Assembly (NCBI GenBank): GCA_039707465.1
Contig: CM077644.1
Coordinates: 99,557,875-99,621,874 of the forward strand
DNA: 64,000 nucleotides
Direction: 5' to 3'
Source of the DNA: Rhabdophis nuchalis
Taxonomy: Eukaryota; Chordata; Lepidosauria; Squamata; Natricidae
In this document: piece by piece, positions 1-11,936 of the stretch
How positions within the stretch are numbered: position 1 is the first letter of the stretch
How the letters are laid out: the number at the start of each line of letters is the position of its first letter
Notes under the pieces: model-generated
The model's database searches: none
Seen by the model: only the letters and a program-made list of their open reading frames with translations
What the model was told of the DNA's origin: nothing
Program-made: the position numbers and the translations under genes

Positions 1-476
1 CTGCCACATAAACAAGCTCAGCATGAACATTTCAAGAACCCAATCTCACTGTTGTGAAGTAGGAATTGTGCTTGTGGGTCAAGTACAGAGTGCTTCCTTA
101 GCTCTCAGAGTAGTGAAGAGTATTTCTCCAGGGGTTACAATAAGAATACTAGGCTAATTTTAGTTCCATGTTTTAGAATTAGCCATGATAGCATGTAACT
201 AATACATTTTACCCAAACAATAATGCTTAATGTAGCCTCAAAGTAGAGAAAGCATTTCACCATGAGGTTTCACATGAGTTCAAGAAAAAGTGCATATACA
301 TTCTTTCTTTTCTATCTACAATTACACAAACACACACCGCTTCCACATGTACAATGCATTTTCTGCACATATTTCTCTCTCTCTTTTTCTCTCATGCTCC
401 CCTACAATGATATGCATGCAGTCTACTATAGCATTTATGGGAAATTTGTAAGAGCTTCCACCTCCACTGTTTAAAA

Positions 477-512
<36 letters not shown>

Positions 513-930
513 ACGTACATGTTCATGCACGCACATGCTATTTTGACCTTTTTAAAATTTATTATTATTTTTGGCTATACATCAATATCATTATATGAAC
601 AGTGAAGAATCTGGGTATCATTCATTTAAATACAAATAATAATAGTAATATTAATAATATTAGTTACATTAATTATACATATGTAATTGTGGTGTTATTA
701 TACATATATTTGTATTAGAGTCTGTTCCTTCATTATTTAGTTGTTCAGTGTTTTTGTGCGCCATTCTAATAACAATCACAATATTATTTAAATGTACATA
801 GTGATACCATCTTTCAACATCTAATCTTTACATCTAGCTTTTACTTTTAGTATATTATATAAAAATATGTATAATAATATTCCCCCTTGATAGTGTTTCT
901 ACATCTGTGGTAGCACTCAATAAAGCCAAT
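1..930. other. AT-rich non-coding DNA
   Basis: No gene or recognisable repeat apart from a TG tract at 478-510. Both strands carry only short open frames of low-complexity composition. The stretch from about 540 to 880 is especially A+T rich with TAT/ATA runs. I see nothing coding. Confidence 0.6.
478..510. repeat. (TG)n microsatellite
   Basis: Uninterrupted TG dinucleotide tract of about 33 bases followed by an ACACGTAC transition. Confidence 0.95.
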
Positions 931-939
931 CTTATATTA

Positions 940-2410
940 AACAGCATTCCTTTTCTAACCATTATCTCTTGCCCGCTTTAGTATTTCAATACTTATTCAT
1001 TTTTTATCCAAACTCCTACCTTGGGTCTTTGTCTCTGTCTACATCTTTCCTATTTAGCCCAAATATTTCTTCCATCTCTACTATGCCTTGCTGCCGTACC
1101 TTCAGAGGTTCTGCCCAAGCCCCTATCTTCTCTTCAGAAATATCTTTCTTTTTAATCCAATCCCATTTTTTGATCTATTAATATATATCGTCCCTTATTT
1201 GATTTGAATGCGTTCTGTCTTCTCCTCTGGTCTTTCTATTATCTCCTCTATTATGATCTTTATTCATTGTCCCTTGTTGAAAATTTTCTGATTTCCCCAC
1301 AATGTCATGCATTAAGTCTTTTATCTCCCTGTGATTATTTATCAACATATCATAAGTACTTTGCAGCATCAACACCATTTCTTTTTGAAATCCACCTATC
1401 TCTGCCTGAAGCAACATCTTGTCTTATTTTGATAGGTCTGAATATTGCTTAATAGCCTGTCAGTAGTCTCTCACTGCTTCAAAGTCTCAATTGTCTATGA
1501 CCTCAGAAAGCCAGCGTAGAAACCATTTGCTCAATCCTAGCATTGCTCCTCAGGGAAATGCAATAGTTATAATTATTTGTGTCCCACAGTTAGTCAATTA
1601 GTTCCAATTATGTAATCCAAGAAAATTTCCAAATGTCTCCTTAAATCCACTCTGTGAGTTCAGTCATAAATCTTAGCATTTAAAAGTCACTTTCTTTAAA
1701 TGTCTTCCATAATCTCACAATTAAACCTCCAATAACCACGAAGTAGACAGATATAGAACAGTAAATAGAACAGCAGTCATCCAGGTATTATTTATTTCCA
1801 TTTTTTTCCCCCTTTGTCTTATCAGTACTTCCCAAGGTTGTATGAGTTTAATATATATTCCATTAAAAATCAGTAGAGGGCGCCTTCAGCTTAAATGTCA
1901 ACATTGCACAAAATCTAGCAAATATTTATTTCAGTTTCTGAAAATAATCAATATTCAGACAATTAATTCCAGCATTTTAAAATGCCTTGCCAAAATATTG
2001 CCAATAAAGTTGGAAAACCCAATATTTCTATATTTTAAAGATTTTGCGCTCTCCCTTTAGTTCCTTTTTTTCCGGGTTTATAATTTTTCTCTCTATAATT
2101 ATTCGCCGCTTAGAGAAGAATTTCAAAGAGCCTCTTTTCTTGGGTTGATTTTCTCTGGGGTTAGGTTCTAGGTAAAGAAAGAATCACCTAACCCAGTTCC
2201 AATCACTTTTCAGCTACACTGCAGCAGCACATTCTTTGTCTCTTCGGCTGCCCCAGCTTCACAGCAGCCATAATGTCTGGCTCTCCTTTTCATCATTGGA
2301 TGGGAGGGAATCCCTGGGTCCAGGTGGAGATCCGCCACTTTCCATGACCTGCACGTTGCCCCTCCTTTCTTTGTCACCCCTACATTAGCCCCTTGGGGGG
2401 GGCTCTCCAA
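940..2410 (-). mobile_element. Putative L1-type LINE fragment, 5' region plus broken ORF1
   Basis: Read on the minus strand, a GC-richer leader near 2210-2410 is followed by about 800 bases of untranslated-looking sequence. A charged open frame then runs at 1417-1178 (79 aa, MLLQAEIGGFQKEM start) and continues in another frame towards 1020 (IKKKDISEEKIGAWAEPL). The layout and the Lys/Glu/Asp-rich, coiled-coil-like protein resemble an L1 leader and ORF1, as in the better preserved elements at 9.9-11.9 kb and 58.3-63.3 kb. I cannot see an RNA-binding core, a poly(A) tail or target duplications. It is a decayed fragment at best; an unrelated repeat is possible. Confidence 0.35.
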
Positions 2411-2970
2411 TGAGGAGAATTTGGCATGGGTTTGTGGAGCTGCACTCCTAGCGTCCGATCTTGCTTTGACATAAAATCGGAAGTCCTATTTTGACATTGG
2501 AAAGACATGAAACAGCTCACAATGAAAAAGAACAAAATCGCTCCATTTCTTCTAACGTTTTCTGCAAAAATAGGATGTTTACTGATGGTGGAGAAAACAC
2601 AAATAACTTTTTTTGAAAATGAAGTACAATCAGTCTCAGTGCTGATAATAGTCAACAAGTATAGTATTTTCTCCTCCCGCCCTCTGGCTGATGATTGGCA
2701 TGTCATTCATTGCCTAGTGTTCATCCAGGTAAGCTATAGATAGATCTCACAAGGAATAAATAAATGAATTCAGAGCATCTTCTTCACTCCAACTGAAGAA
2801 TGCAAAACAAAAGTTTCAAAGAAGAGTGAATCAGGACTCTCAGGATCATTGAGGAGGGGGGGAAGGTATTGTGGGTTTTGTGGTTTCATGTAGGTAGAGG
2901 GACCATAGTAGCACATGAGAAGAATTTATCTTCTCTAGTTTCCTAGATAAAAAGAAACACAAATGAGTAT
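2411..2970. other. Non-coding, unassigned
   Basis: Frames of up to 108 aa occur on the minus strand, but they have no recognisable motif and run into the leader of the neighbouring L1-type fragment. No repeat boundary is visible. Confidence 0.5.
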
Positions 2971-2972
2971 TA

Positions 2973-4064
2973 CCATATTTTTTGGAGTATAAGACACAAC
3001 TGAGTATAAGACGCACCCAGGTTTTGAAGAGCCAATTATTTTTTTTAAAAGTAGGTTGATAGATAGAGGGATAGAGAGGGAGAGAAAGAGAGAAAAATAC
3101 AGTAGGTGGGTAGGGAGAGAGAGAGAGAGTAGATAGGTAGGTAGGTAGATAAAGGGGGAGAGAGAGAAAGAGAGAGAGAGAGAGAAATACAATAGGTATT
3201 TAGGTAGGGAGATAGGTGGGTAGGTAGAGGGATACAGAGAGAGAGATACAGTATATAGGTAAGGAAAGAGAGAGAGTAGGGAGGGAGGGAGGTAGATAAA
3301 GGGAGAGAGAGAGAGAAATACAGTAGATAGGGAGGGAGGGAGGGAGGGAGGGAGGGAGAGAGTAGGTAGGTGGGTAGGTAGAGGGATAGAGAGAGAAAAA
3401 ATAGAGAGAAATACAGTAGATATGTAGGGAGAGAAAGAGAGTAGGTTGGTAGGTAGGCAGGTAGGTAGGTAGGTAGATGTTTCCAGGTGTATTTACCCAT
3501 GTGCTGGAGAAGGAAATTACTGTAGTACCTAAAACTTTTTTTCTGCTGGCACAGCACTTGATCAATGTAATTCTCATCAGCCACTCTAATTAAACAGCTT
3601 TCCGAAAGGGGGGGGGAAAGGTTTTGCACTCTACAATCCTCCCCAAAATGGGCCGTTTTTCACAAAAACAGGCCCATTTTTTTTAAATAAAAGGCATGAA
3701 TGGCCTTGGGGGGGGCTTGCAGAGTGGTCCTAGGAAATGGGGGGGGGAGCAAAAATGGCCCATTTTTTGTGTAAACGGGTGGTTTTTTTGTCAAAAAAAA
3801 TTGCATGCATAGCCTTATAGAGGCTAATAGAGTGCTCCTGGGGACTGGAGGGGGGCAAAAAACGGCCAGTTTTATGCTCATTTCTGCCCTTTCCAGCCCC
3901 CAGGAGCTCTCTGGAAGCCTCCATAAGGCTTTGCACGGCCATTTTGGTGAAGGGGGTGGGGCTTCAGGAGGCAAAAAATGCTATATTTGATGTATAAGAC
4001 GCATCCAGATTTTCAGCCTCTTTTTAGAGGAAAAAAGGTTTGTCTTATACTCCAAAAAATACGG
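2973..4064. mobile_element. TA-flanked inverted-repeat MITE (Tc1/mariner-like) with internal minisatellite
   Basis: The left end CCATATTTTTTGGAGTATAA is the inverse of the right end TTATACTCCAAAAAATACGG, and both are flanked by TA (2971-2972 and 4065-4066). Repeated GTATAAGACGCA(C/T)CC blocks lie just inside each end. These are the marks of a non-autonomous IS630/Tc1/mariner-type element. The interior holds a GGTA/GAGA minisatellite (3045-3480) and degenerate tandem blocks of about 100 bases containing GGCC(C/A)TTTTT. Open frames on both strands are Pro/Ser/Leu/Tyr-rich by-products of these repeats. A shorter relative lies at 38511-38996. Confidence 0.75.
3045..3480. repeat. GGTA/GAGA compound minisatellite
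   Basis: Irregular units of roughly 60-75 bases alternate GGTAGGTAGG-like and GAGAGAGAGA-like blocks with AAATACAGTAG(A/G)TA links. It lies inside the TA-flanked element. A similar array in inverse orientation is at 20816-21040. Confidence 0.85.
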
Positions 4065-4084
4065 TAATGATCAGGTACAAGTAA

Positions 4085-4365
4085 ATTGTAGAGTAAACCC
4101 ACTTCAAAAGGATGGTTATTACCTACAAAGCCTTGCACAATGTTATACCTGGAAGTGCTTTGCTAAATATGGGTCTACCAGTTATCTAGCTTGTCGAGTT
4201 GAGTTATCCAATTATAATTAGCTTGTTGAGAGATTCATCTCCAAGGATAGAACTGGCCTTTTCCAAAGTAGACCTTTTACTTGGAACAAGCTGCCTCTGG
4301 AGGTATCCATTGCTCCCATTCTTCTGACATTTCAGGAGGCACTTGGCCCAAGAGGACAATTATCA
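4085..4365 (+). mobile_element. Ancient LINE 3' remnant (CR1/L3-like)
   Basis: In one frame the stretch near 4240-4365 reads like the tail of a CR1-type reverse transcriptase, including FTWNKLPLEV and a following LLTFQEAL, the usual 'WN.LP' C-terminal signature. The frame is broken elsewhere and no 3' tail is visible. Old, heavily diverged copy; class assignment is tentative. Confidence 0.3.
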
Positions 4366-5537
4366 GTGGCCATGTAGCTTTATAATGTACTGCTAAGCTG
4401 GTTCTCATTCTTCTTGTACACTACCCAAGATCTGTATTAAACAAGCAAGCAGGCAGCAGACTGATGCCCATGTGGTGCTTAAATAAAGCCAGCCCTGGCA
4501 TCAGAAACCAGGGTGCAACCAAGCAAGTCCCTTTTCTCACATTTCCACTTGATATGCTTATCTACAGTGTGGGATACAGGAGAGCTTTCTTGGCAAGTCT
4601 AGAGAGATGTAAGGAAAGATGTTCCCTTAAACACCACCTCCTTAAATGCTCTTCTATCAAACAATAGCACTTTCCTCAGCAATTGAAGGAGGGTGGAGCG
4701 TTTTAAATCCCACCATTATTTGTTTGCACCAAGAACAGAGAACCCAGGCAGGTTTTGAGTTGCACTACGCAGAGCCACAGAGGGAAGCCAAGTTGTTTTC
4801 CTCTGCACGCATCTGTTTTTGTGATACATCTTGAAAGTCATTACCGAAGTGTAGCTGTCTTCATTCACTTCGATACCCTTCATGTGAAGTGCACTCCAGA
4901 GGATGCAATTAATGACTACAGTAGCTGTGCCAGAGTTAGCAAAGAAGGGCGTTTTTACAAGGAGCTGCGGTAGTCACCGGCAACAGCATGCTGCATAAGA
5001 GTTCAGTCGCAGAGCCCTCCAAGTACACAGCTACAGAGAAAGACTCTTACCCTTGACCGCTACATCAGATGCGTTCTCCAAGTGAATGATGCACAATTGA
5101 AAGGGTGCTAAACAGCTAATGCTCAACACTAAAAACAGGTATTCAGAAGTAGCAAAGCCTGCAATTTTCACTGACCTCAATTAGAGCTAGAAGTGCTTTA
5201 GCAGCTGTAGAGAAATCAGAGTGACTTACCCTCTATTTTTATCTGAAGATTTAAGATACAGCAGAGCAAGAGATGAAAACTAGTTTTGTTGTAAAAGAAC
5301 TGCCCCCCCCCCAAAAAAAACCAGCAACAACAACCGAGGCAGAAGCAAAGCATGTAAAAGCTACTTGGAGTCTTTAATTGATGATGCCACAAAAATAATA
5401 ATACAGAAAGTACTGTAGAAAAATACTGTAGTGAAGAGGGTCAATACCCTCTTCACTATTTCCCCCCACAATTCCCCAACTTATCTCCCCACATCAACCA
5501 ATAGCAGCATGCAATAATGTGTTGCCTCTTAGGTTTT
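4366..5537. other. Non-coding, unassigned
   Basis: Short frames only (at most 72 aa), without motifs. A C-run/A-run stretch lies at 5303-5320. No repeat family recognised. Confidence 0.5.
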
Positions 5538-5632
5538 CATTGATTGAGCTATACAGATTTCTACCTAGGAGTGATCAGGGGAGCATTTTCTGACTTCATC
5601 TGACCCTTTTCTTCTCCAATTAACAATGTCCT
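5538..5632 (+). repeat. 95-bp direct repeat, copy 1
   Basis: Identical over its full 95 bases to 6196-6290 (begins CATTGATTGAGCTATACAG, ends TAACAATGTCCT). Sequence on either side differs between the copies. Confidence 0.95.
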
Positions 5633-6195
5633 TTGCTATTTCTTATATTACACTTCAGGAAAATCAAATCAGCCAGTTGCAAATCAGGAAGAAATCCAGT
5701 TGGAGACAATTCCTTCAGGATTCCTACTGGGACCTATTGTATGGAAATTGAGGGATATCTGAATGCAGATGGTCAATTTTTCTCCTGGCAGGCTTGAGTT
5801 AGCCTTTCCCTCACATTTTAGGCATACAGTGGATAATTACAAGCCTCCTTTTGTAGGAGAGACTAAATGCAACTGAGAACAGGTTAGATATGTAGAGTGT
5901 CAAGAGCACAGGAGTAGACTGACTATTGATATGTAACAGGAGACCATATACGTATCACCAATGAAGCCCCATTTCTCCCCAGGGTAGACTTTTAGAAGTT
6001 AATTAGGCTCAACACTATCCATGCTAGCTAGGAATGTATGTTGACTGTTAGATGCCTCCAGAAAGAAGAAAAGCTACTGGGTTTTATGGTGGAAAATATG
6101 CTCCCTATATTTGTTTCCACTTTTTATGAAACATCTGATTTAGTTAGGATGCTTCCACATGAAAGCTCTACACCATTGAGATGGTGCTATACCAT
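5633..6195. other. Spacer between the 95-bp repeats
   Basis: Single-copy-looking DNA with no gene or repeat that I recognise. Confidence 0.5.
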
Positions 6196-6290
6196 CATTG
6201 ATTGAGCTATACAGATTTCTACCTAGGAGTGATCAGGGGAGCATTTTCTGACTTCATCTGACCCTTTTCTTCTCCAATTAACAATGTCCT
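6196..6290 (+). repeat. 95-bp direct repeat, copy 2, abutting a CR1
   Basis: Exact duplicate of 5538-5632, offset by 658 bases. The match ends exactly where the 5'-truncated CR1 begins at 6291, so duplication and insertion may be mechanistically linked. Confidence 0.95.
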
Positions 6291-7339
<1,049 letters not shown>

Positions 7340-7425
7340 GTCATCTATGTTCAGAAATTAAATTGATTAATTCCTGGCTTAGTGGTCGTACAACGACTTT
7401 TTTCTTTGAATGCCATGGCTCTTTA

Positions 7426-7456
7426 GATGGTGATGATGATGATGGTGATGATGATT
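7426..7456. repeat. (GAT)n short tract
   Basis: GATGGTGATGATGATGATGG-type imperfect trinucleotide repeat. Confidence 0.85.
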
Positions 7457-7535
7457 AGTGGGCGGGTGATCTGTTTTCCCACCTCTAGAAATTCTGCATC
7501 TGCTTTTCATCCTCTGGGTTTTAGTTGCCCTAGGA

Positions 7536-8526
7536 CAGAGGTCTTCAAACTTGGCAACTTTAAGACTTGTGGACTTCAACTCCCAGCATTCACCAGCCAG
7601 ATATGCTATGCAGTTATGCTGGCTGGAGAATTCTGGGAGTTCAAGTCAAGTCAAGTCAAGTTTAATTTGTAGACCGCTACCTCTTCCCAAAGGGACTCGG
7701 GGCGGTGTACAGGAAATTAAAAAGCATACAAACATAGAAACATTATAAATATATAAAATCGAATTAAACCAACTATATCCCTGCGCTAAAAACCTAAAAT
7801 CCTTAAAAACTAAACCCCTTAAAAACCCAATTAAAACAATTTAAATATTCAGACTAAAGGCTGGAGAGGTAGATTAGGCCAGGCCGGCCTGCTGGAAGAA
7901 AGGGGTCTTAAGTTTTTGGCGGAAGGAGCGGAGGTCCGAAGTTGTTCTGAGCTCGGGGGGTAGGTCGTTCCAGAGAGTTGTGCCCACCACAGAGAAGGCC
8001 CTTCCCCTGGGCGTCGCCCGCTGGCATTGCCTAGTGGACGGCACCCGGAGAAGTCCCTCTCTGTGGGAGCGAATCGGTCGAAGGGATGTGTGGGGCAGAA
8101 TGCGATCTCGCAGATAACTAGGTCCCATGCCATGGAGCGCTTTAAAGATGGTAATCAACACCTTGAAGCACACCCGAAAGACCACAGGCAGCCAGTGCAG
8201 CTCGCACAGGAGCGGTGTCAGGTAGGAATGCCTAGAGGCTCCCAGAATTGCCCGCATGGCCGCATTCTGGACTAGCTGCAGTCTTCGGGTGCACCTCAAG
8301 GGAAGCCCCATGTAGAGAGCATTGCAGTAGTCTAGGCAGGATGTCACAAGCGCATGAGTGACTGTGCGAAGGGCGTCCCGGTCCAATAGGGGACGCAACT
8401 GGTGTACCAGGCAAACCTGATAGAACGTCCCCCTGGCCACGGCCGTCATTTGATCTTCCATAGACAGCCGGGTATCCAGGAGTTGAAGTCCACAAGTCTC
8501 AAAGTTGCCAAGTTTGGGGACCCCTG
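7536..8526. mobile_element. Palindromic hAT-type MITE split by a CR1
   Basis: Left part 7536-7647 begins CAGAGGTCTTCAAACTTGG; right part 8479-8526 ends CCAAGTTTGGGGACCCCTG. The two ends are inverse and the whole is flanked by an 8-bp duplication CCCTAGGA (7528-7535 and 8527-8534), as expected for hAT. Without the CR1 it would be close to the 135-base size of intact relatives at 37442 and 36670. Confidence 0.85.
7648..8478 (-). mobile_element. CR1 LINE, L3-like, inserted in a MITE
   Basis: Minus-strand CR1 with an (AAGTC)n-like 3' tail at 7645-7662, the GGGACTCGGGGCGGTGTACA 3'UTR block near 7692, and an open frame at 8461-7874 (195 aa; CLDYCNALYMGLP, LWNDLPPELRTT). A flanking match GGAGTT(C/G)AAGTC at 7636-7647 and 8479-8490 looks like a 12-bp target duplication with one mismatch. 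This dates the CR1 after the MITE. The RT catalytic core is absent. Confidence 0.88.
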
Positions 8527-8786
8527 CCCTAGGAGATTTTTCCAGGGAAAAGGGGAGGGGGCTTGATAGCTTTGCAGCTTCCCTTCAATGCAGCTGCTTG
8601 GATTTTTTTTTTTTTTTTTTTGCACATAACCAAAGAAATTTACCTAATTTAAGATAAGGAATTGGCAAAGGTGCAAGTAATTTATTTATTTAATACCCCC
8701 TCAAATAAATAGGGTGAGAAAATGTTCAGATTCAGAATCTGAAGCAAATTGGAGAACACATTATACTTAAATCATCTCCCTTAACA

Positions 8787-8921
8787 CAGGGGTCTCCAAT
8801 CTTTGCAACTTTAAGTCTGAAGGACTTCAGCTCCCAGACTTCTCCAGCCAGCTTCGCTGGCTGGAGAATTCTGGAAGCTGAAGTCCTTCAGACTTAAAGT
8901 TGCAAAGGTTGGAGACTCCTG
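8787..8921. mobile_element. 135-bp palindromic hAT-type MITE
   Basis: Ends CAGGGGTCTCCAATC and GGTTGGAGACTCCTG are inverse; the body folds into a nearly perfect hairpin around CCAGCCAGC...GCTGGCTGG. The 8-bp duplication CCTTAACA flanks it (8779-8786, 8922-8929). No coding capacity. Confidence 0.92.
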
Positions 8922-8929
8922 CCTTAACA

Positions 8930-9807
8930 GCACAAGGTTCCTGAAACAGAAAATTCTTATAAGCTACTTTTGCAGAATTGGAAAGTAGAAAGCATGGCAG
9001 TGTTGAAACATCATTTTGTTTGATATTTTATTATCAAGTGCACGAAGTCCCAAACCTAATTCCGCCCCCCACCCCCTGTACTTTTCACTTCAGCTTGACT
9101 GCTTTCCTGTGCCGTATCAAACTAACATTTCCTTATTTTAAATTAAGAATGGCTTCAGCAACGGAGTAGTACTTATTCTAATTAGTTTTGTTCGTTTTAA
9201 ACTAAAAAATATACATTTAAGCCAGAAGCAAAGATGGTGTTAATTTTATCTTTGTACAGCACCTAGATTTTTTGGATTCTTCACCTATGCACACTTCTTG
9301 TTAAAAAAACATCCTTAAAAAAATTAAAACGTCAGGTTTCTTCAGAATTTACTCTGTGCCCCAGGGTAGCTAGCTGACCATTAAAACAAAAAAGCAAAAC
9401 AAAAACTTAGCCTTTTCCTTTTCCTTTAACATCAGCTTGATTGCTTGCCTCTGCCATGTCAGACTAACATTTTTCTATTTTAAATTAAGAATGGCTGCAG
9501 CGATGGAGTTCTTAATGAGCAATCATAATTGCCCTCCCTGGATTTCTTTTATCAAGGAGCAGAAAATGAAATATGTGGAAGCAAACGCATAACAATTCCA
9601 GCAGCGATATAGAAAAGCAAATACATAGTTGGTTAGGTGGAAGATACAACTATAAATATAAACGTGGCCTCTAAAGTATTATCAAGAACTTTTCCCCCTG
9701 TTTGGGATATTAAAATAGCAATATTTGATTCCTTGAGCTTTTGAAATGTTTTGTTAGAAGAATTTACTTGGTCTGAATTTTTGAGCCAGATTATGAATAA
9801 ACATATA
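8930..9807. other. Non-coding, with a diverged local duplication
   Basis: Two stretches, near 9090-9165 and 9430-9510, share CAGCTTGA(C/T)TGCTT followed by GACTAACATTT and TTTTAAATTAAGAATGGCT, suggesting an old tandem duplication of about 340 bases. No gene seen. Confidence 0.5.
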
Positions 9808-9899
9808 AAGGTAAAAATTTCCCTCACATATATGTGCTTGCCGTTCCCGACTCTAGGGAGTGGTGCTCATTTCTGTTTCAAAGCTGAAGAGCCAGCCGA

Positions 9900-11936
9900 C
9901 TTCCTTCCGGTTAGCCGGAGGCGACGGTCGGGTCTTGTACTCGTCTGCCGCTTGGTTGCTTCTGTGGCCCCTTCGGGGGCAGGGGGCTCTTGTAAAGAGC
10001 CCCCACTGTATGGGTGGCTTGCGGTGAGTCCCCCCACCTTGACGGCAGTCAGGGGGGTGGCTCCCGCTTCGACCTAGGTGCAGGAGAACGAGTTGCGGGG
10101 GGGGAGTTCCTCTTTCGTCCCTTCACCGATGGAGAGCCGGAACAGCTGTTGAGATTCAAGATGGGCTGAAAGCCGAGGGCTGGAGGCAATGCCGAGGCTC
10201 ATGGCTACAGAGTGGATTGTGAGTGATTTTCACTTAATGCTTTCGACTTTTACTTTAAAAGAAGGAGGAGGAGGGAGTTTGTAAAACCCCTCCTCGGAAA
10301 GGAAAACAAAGCGGCGTTTTGAAATGTTCCCCAAGCTTGGGGAGGTGGAAGAATCAACATCCGACTTTTAAACTGCAGTGAAAGTCTCTTACTTTAAGAA
10401 TTTCAATGATATTTTGCATCTTTGTCTGGCAACAACTGAAATGAACTTTCACTAGATCTCTGCGATTTCCAGAGGGGCGGGGAAGATGACGTTCCTTTGT
10501 TCTCAGCAGGAAATGTTTTCTTTTGAAATTTGCTGACACTCCCTCATCTTTGGGCCTGAACTCTTTAACAGTGGATTGATTTAATTGACTATTAGGACCT
10601 TTCCCAGATGTGCCTTCTTTTCTTTTTCTTATTTGATTGCTTTTAAAAATTGTTCTCTCTCTGGATTGCAAGCAAAGTGTATTCTAAATTTGGATTTTGA
10701 CTCTTGTTCTCTCCTCGCCTCACGGACTACCTCTCCAACAGACGCCATATTAGTGACAAGAACTTAATACTTTCATTATGGCTTCAAAAAAGCAGCCACA
10801 CCAACCTAAGATTACTTCAATGTTATCCAAAGAAAAGGAGGTGGAAGCTACACAGCTAACAGCAATAGAAGAAACTCTTCAAAACATTATGAAAGAACTG
10901 AAAGAGATCCGGAAAGACAATGTCAGATCAAAATTGGAACTTTTGGAGACACAGAAAGCACTAATGGAAAACAAACAAAGAATTGATGAACTGGAGGGGG
11001 GGGGCGTCCGAGATGAGAGCGGAAATAAGTAATTATCAAAAGGAAATACGGGATTTAGCTGGTAATATGTCTAGGATGGATTTTGAAAGGATGTCTTTCT
11101 TTTTAAGGTTTCAAAATGTTTCTGAAACTGTCTCTGAAGATTTAAAAGATTTAATGTGTACGATGTTAGCAGATTACACTAAAAAGAGCAAAGAAGATAT
11201 TTGGGGGGACATCGATCTGATTTATAGAATTAACTCAGCATATGCCAGAATAAATGAAGTACCCAGAGAGATACATATTAAATTTGTAAGAAGGTCAACG
11301 AGGGATGGGATCCTGAGAGCCCAAAGAGACGGTCCCTTAATATACCAACAGACTGAGATTGCCATTTTGAAACAGATCCCGAAAAAGATTAGAGAAATAA
11401 GGAGGAAATATTCCTTCTTATCAAAAAGATTATATAAAAAGAGGGTGTGGTTCAAGTGGTTGATGCCAGAGGGAATGTTAGTGTTCTGGGAAGGGGGGAG
11501 AGTAAGAATTAAAACAATTGCAGAGGCGGAAGCCTTTCTAAAAAAACATTCCCCAATCCTGGAGGATGAAAATGGGGGGAGCAGAGGGGGCCATGGCTCC
11601 ACCTACTGGAGGTCAGGGAGAGGAAGATACAATTGCTAAAAGACTTAGATCTCACAAATGACTTTTTTCTATATAGTGTAACCACTATTTGGATGTTTAT
11701 AGAATTAATGATTGATTGCATGAATATAAACTGATATATTTGTATCTCTTTTTACTTTGTAGGGAAATGAAAAATGATTTGTATTATCTTATCTTTTTTT
11801 TTGTAAGAAGCCTCGGAGGGGGCCGACACCTCCGACATAGATGTCCTCAAAATTTCTTTGTAATACCTTATACCCTTTTCCTATTTGTTAATTTTTTTTT
11901 GTAAAAACCAATAAAACTTTTTTCAAAAAAAAAAAA
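9900..11936 (+). mobile_element. HAL1-like (ORF1-only, L1-derived) retroelement
   Basis: About 2.04 kb: GC-rich leader (9900-10777), one ORF1-type gene (10778-11639, frameshifted), then a short 3'UTR with AATAAA (11910) and poly(A) to the boundary. No ORF2 exists between the ORF1 stop and the poly(A). The 20-bp duplication aaagctgaagagccagccga flanks it exactly (9880-9899 and 11937-11956), so both ends are real and ORF2 was not lost by later deletion outside the element. The 3'UTR has a small hairpin, CGGAGG...CCTCCG, near 11815-11837. ORF1-only L1 derivatives are known in mammals as HAL1; the squamate equivalence is inferred. Confidence 0.8.
10778..11639 (+). pseudogene. L1 ORF1-type RNA-binding protein of the HAL1-like element (frameshifted)
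   Basis: Family role: the ORF1 protein trimerises through a coiled coil and binds element RNA as a chaperone. The first frame (10778-11032) gives a basic N-terminus and heptad-rich coiled coil (LTAIEETLQNIMKELKEI, LELLETQKALMENK). The second frame (to 11639) continues the helix and shows the RRM-like core (MDFERMSFFLRFQNV) and C-terminal domain (REIHIKFVRRSTRDGILRA, YSFLSKRLYKKR). The frames meet at an 8-G run (about 10995-11004), so one extra G is the likely lesion. Combined length of about 285 aa is close to ordinary ORF1 proteins. The tail is Gly/Arg-rich (SGRGRYN). It differs clearly from the ORF1 at 58964-60005. Confidence 0.8.

Noticed and set aside
3045..3974. 194-aa Ser/Leu/Tyr/Pro frame and a Pro-rich 104-aa frame
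   Set aside because: By-products of the minisatellite and degenerate repeats inside the TA-flanked element.
9751..10077. 108-aa frame over the start of the HAL1-like element
   Set aside because: It spans the SINE/element junction; its apparent start lies in flanking DNA.
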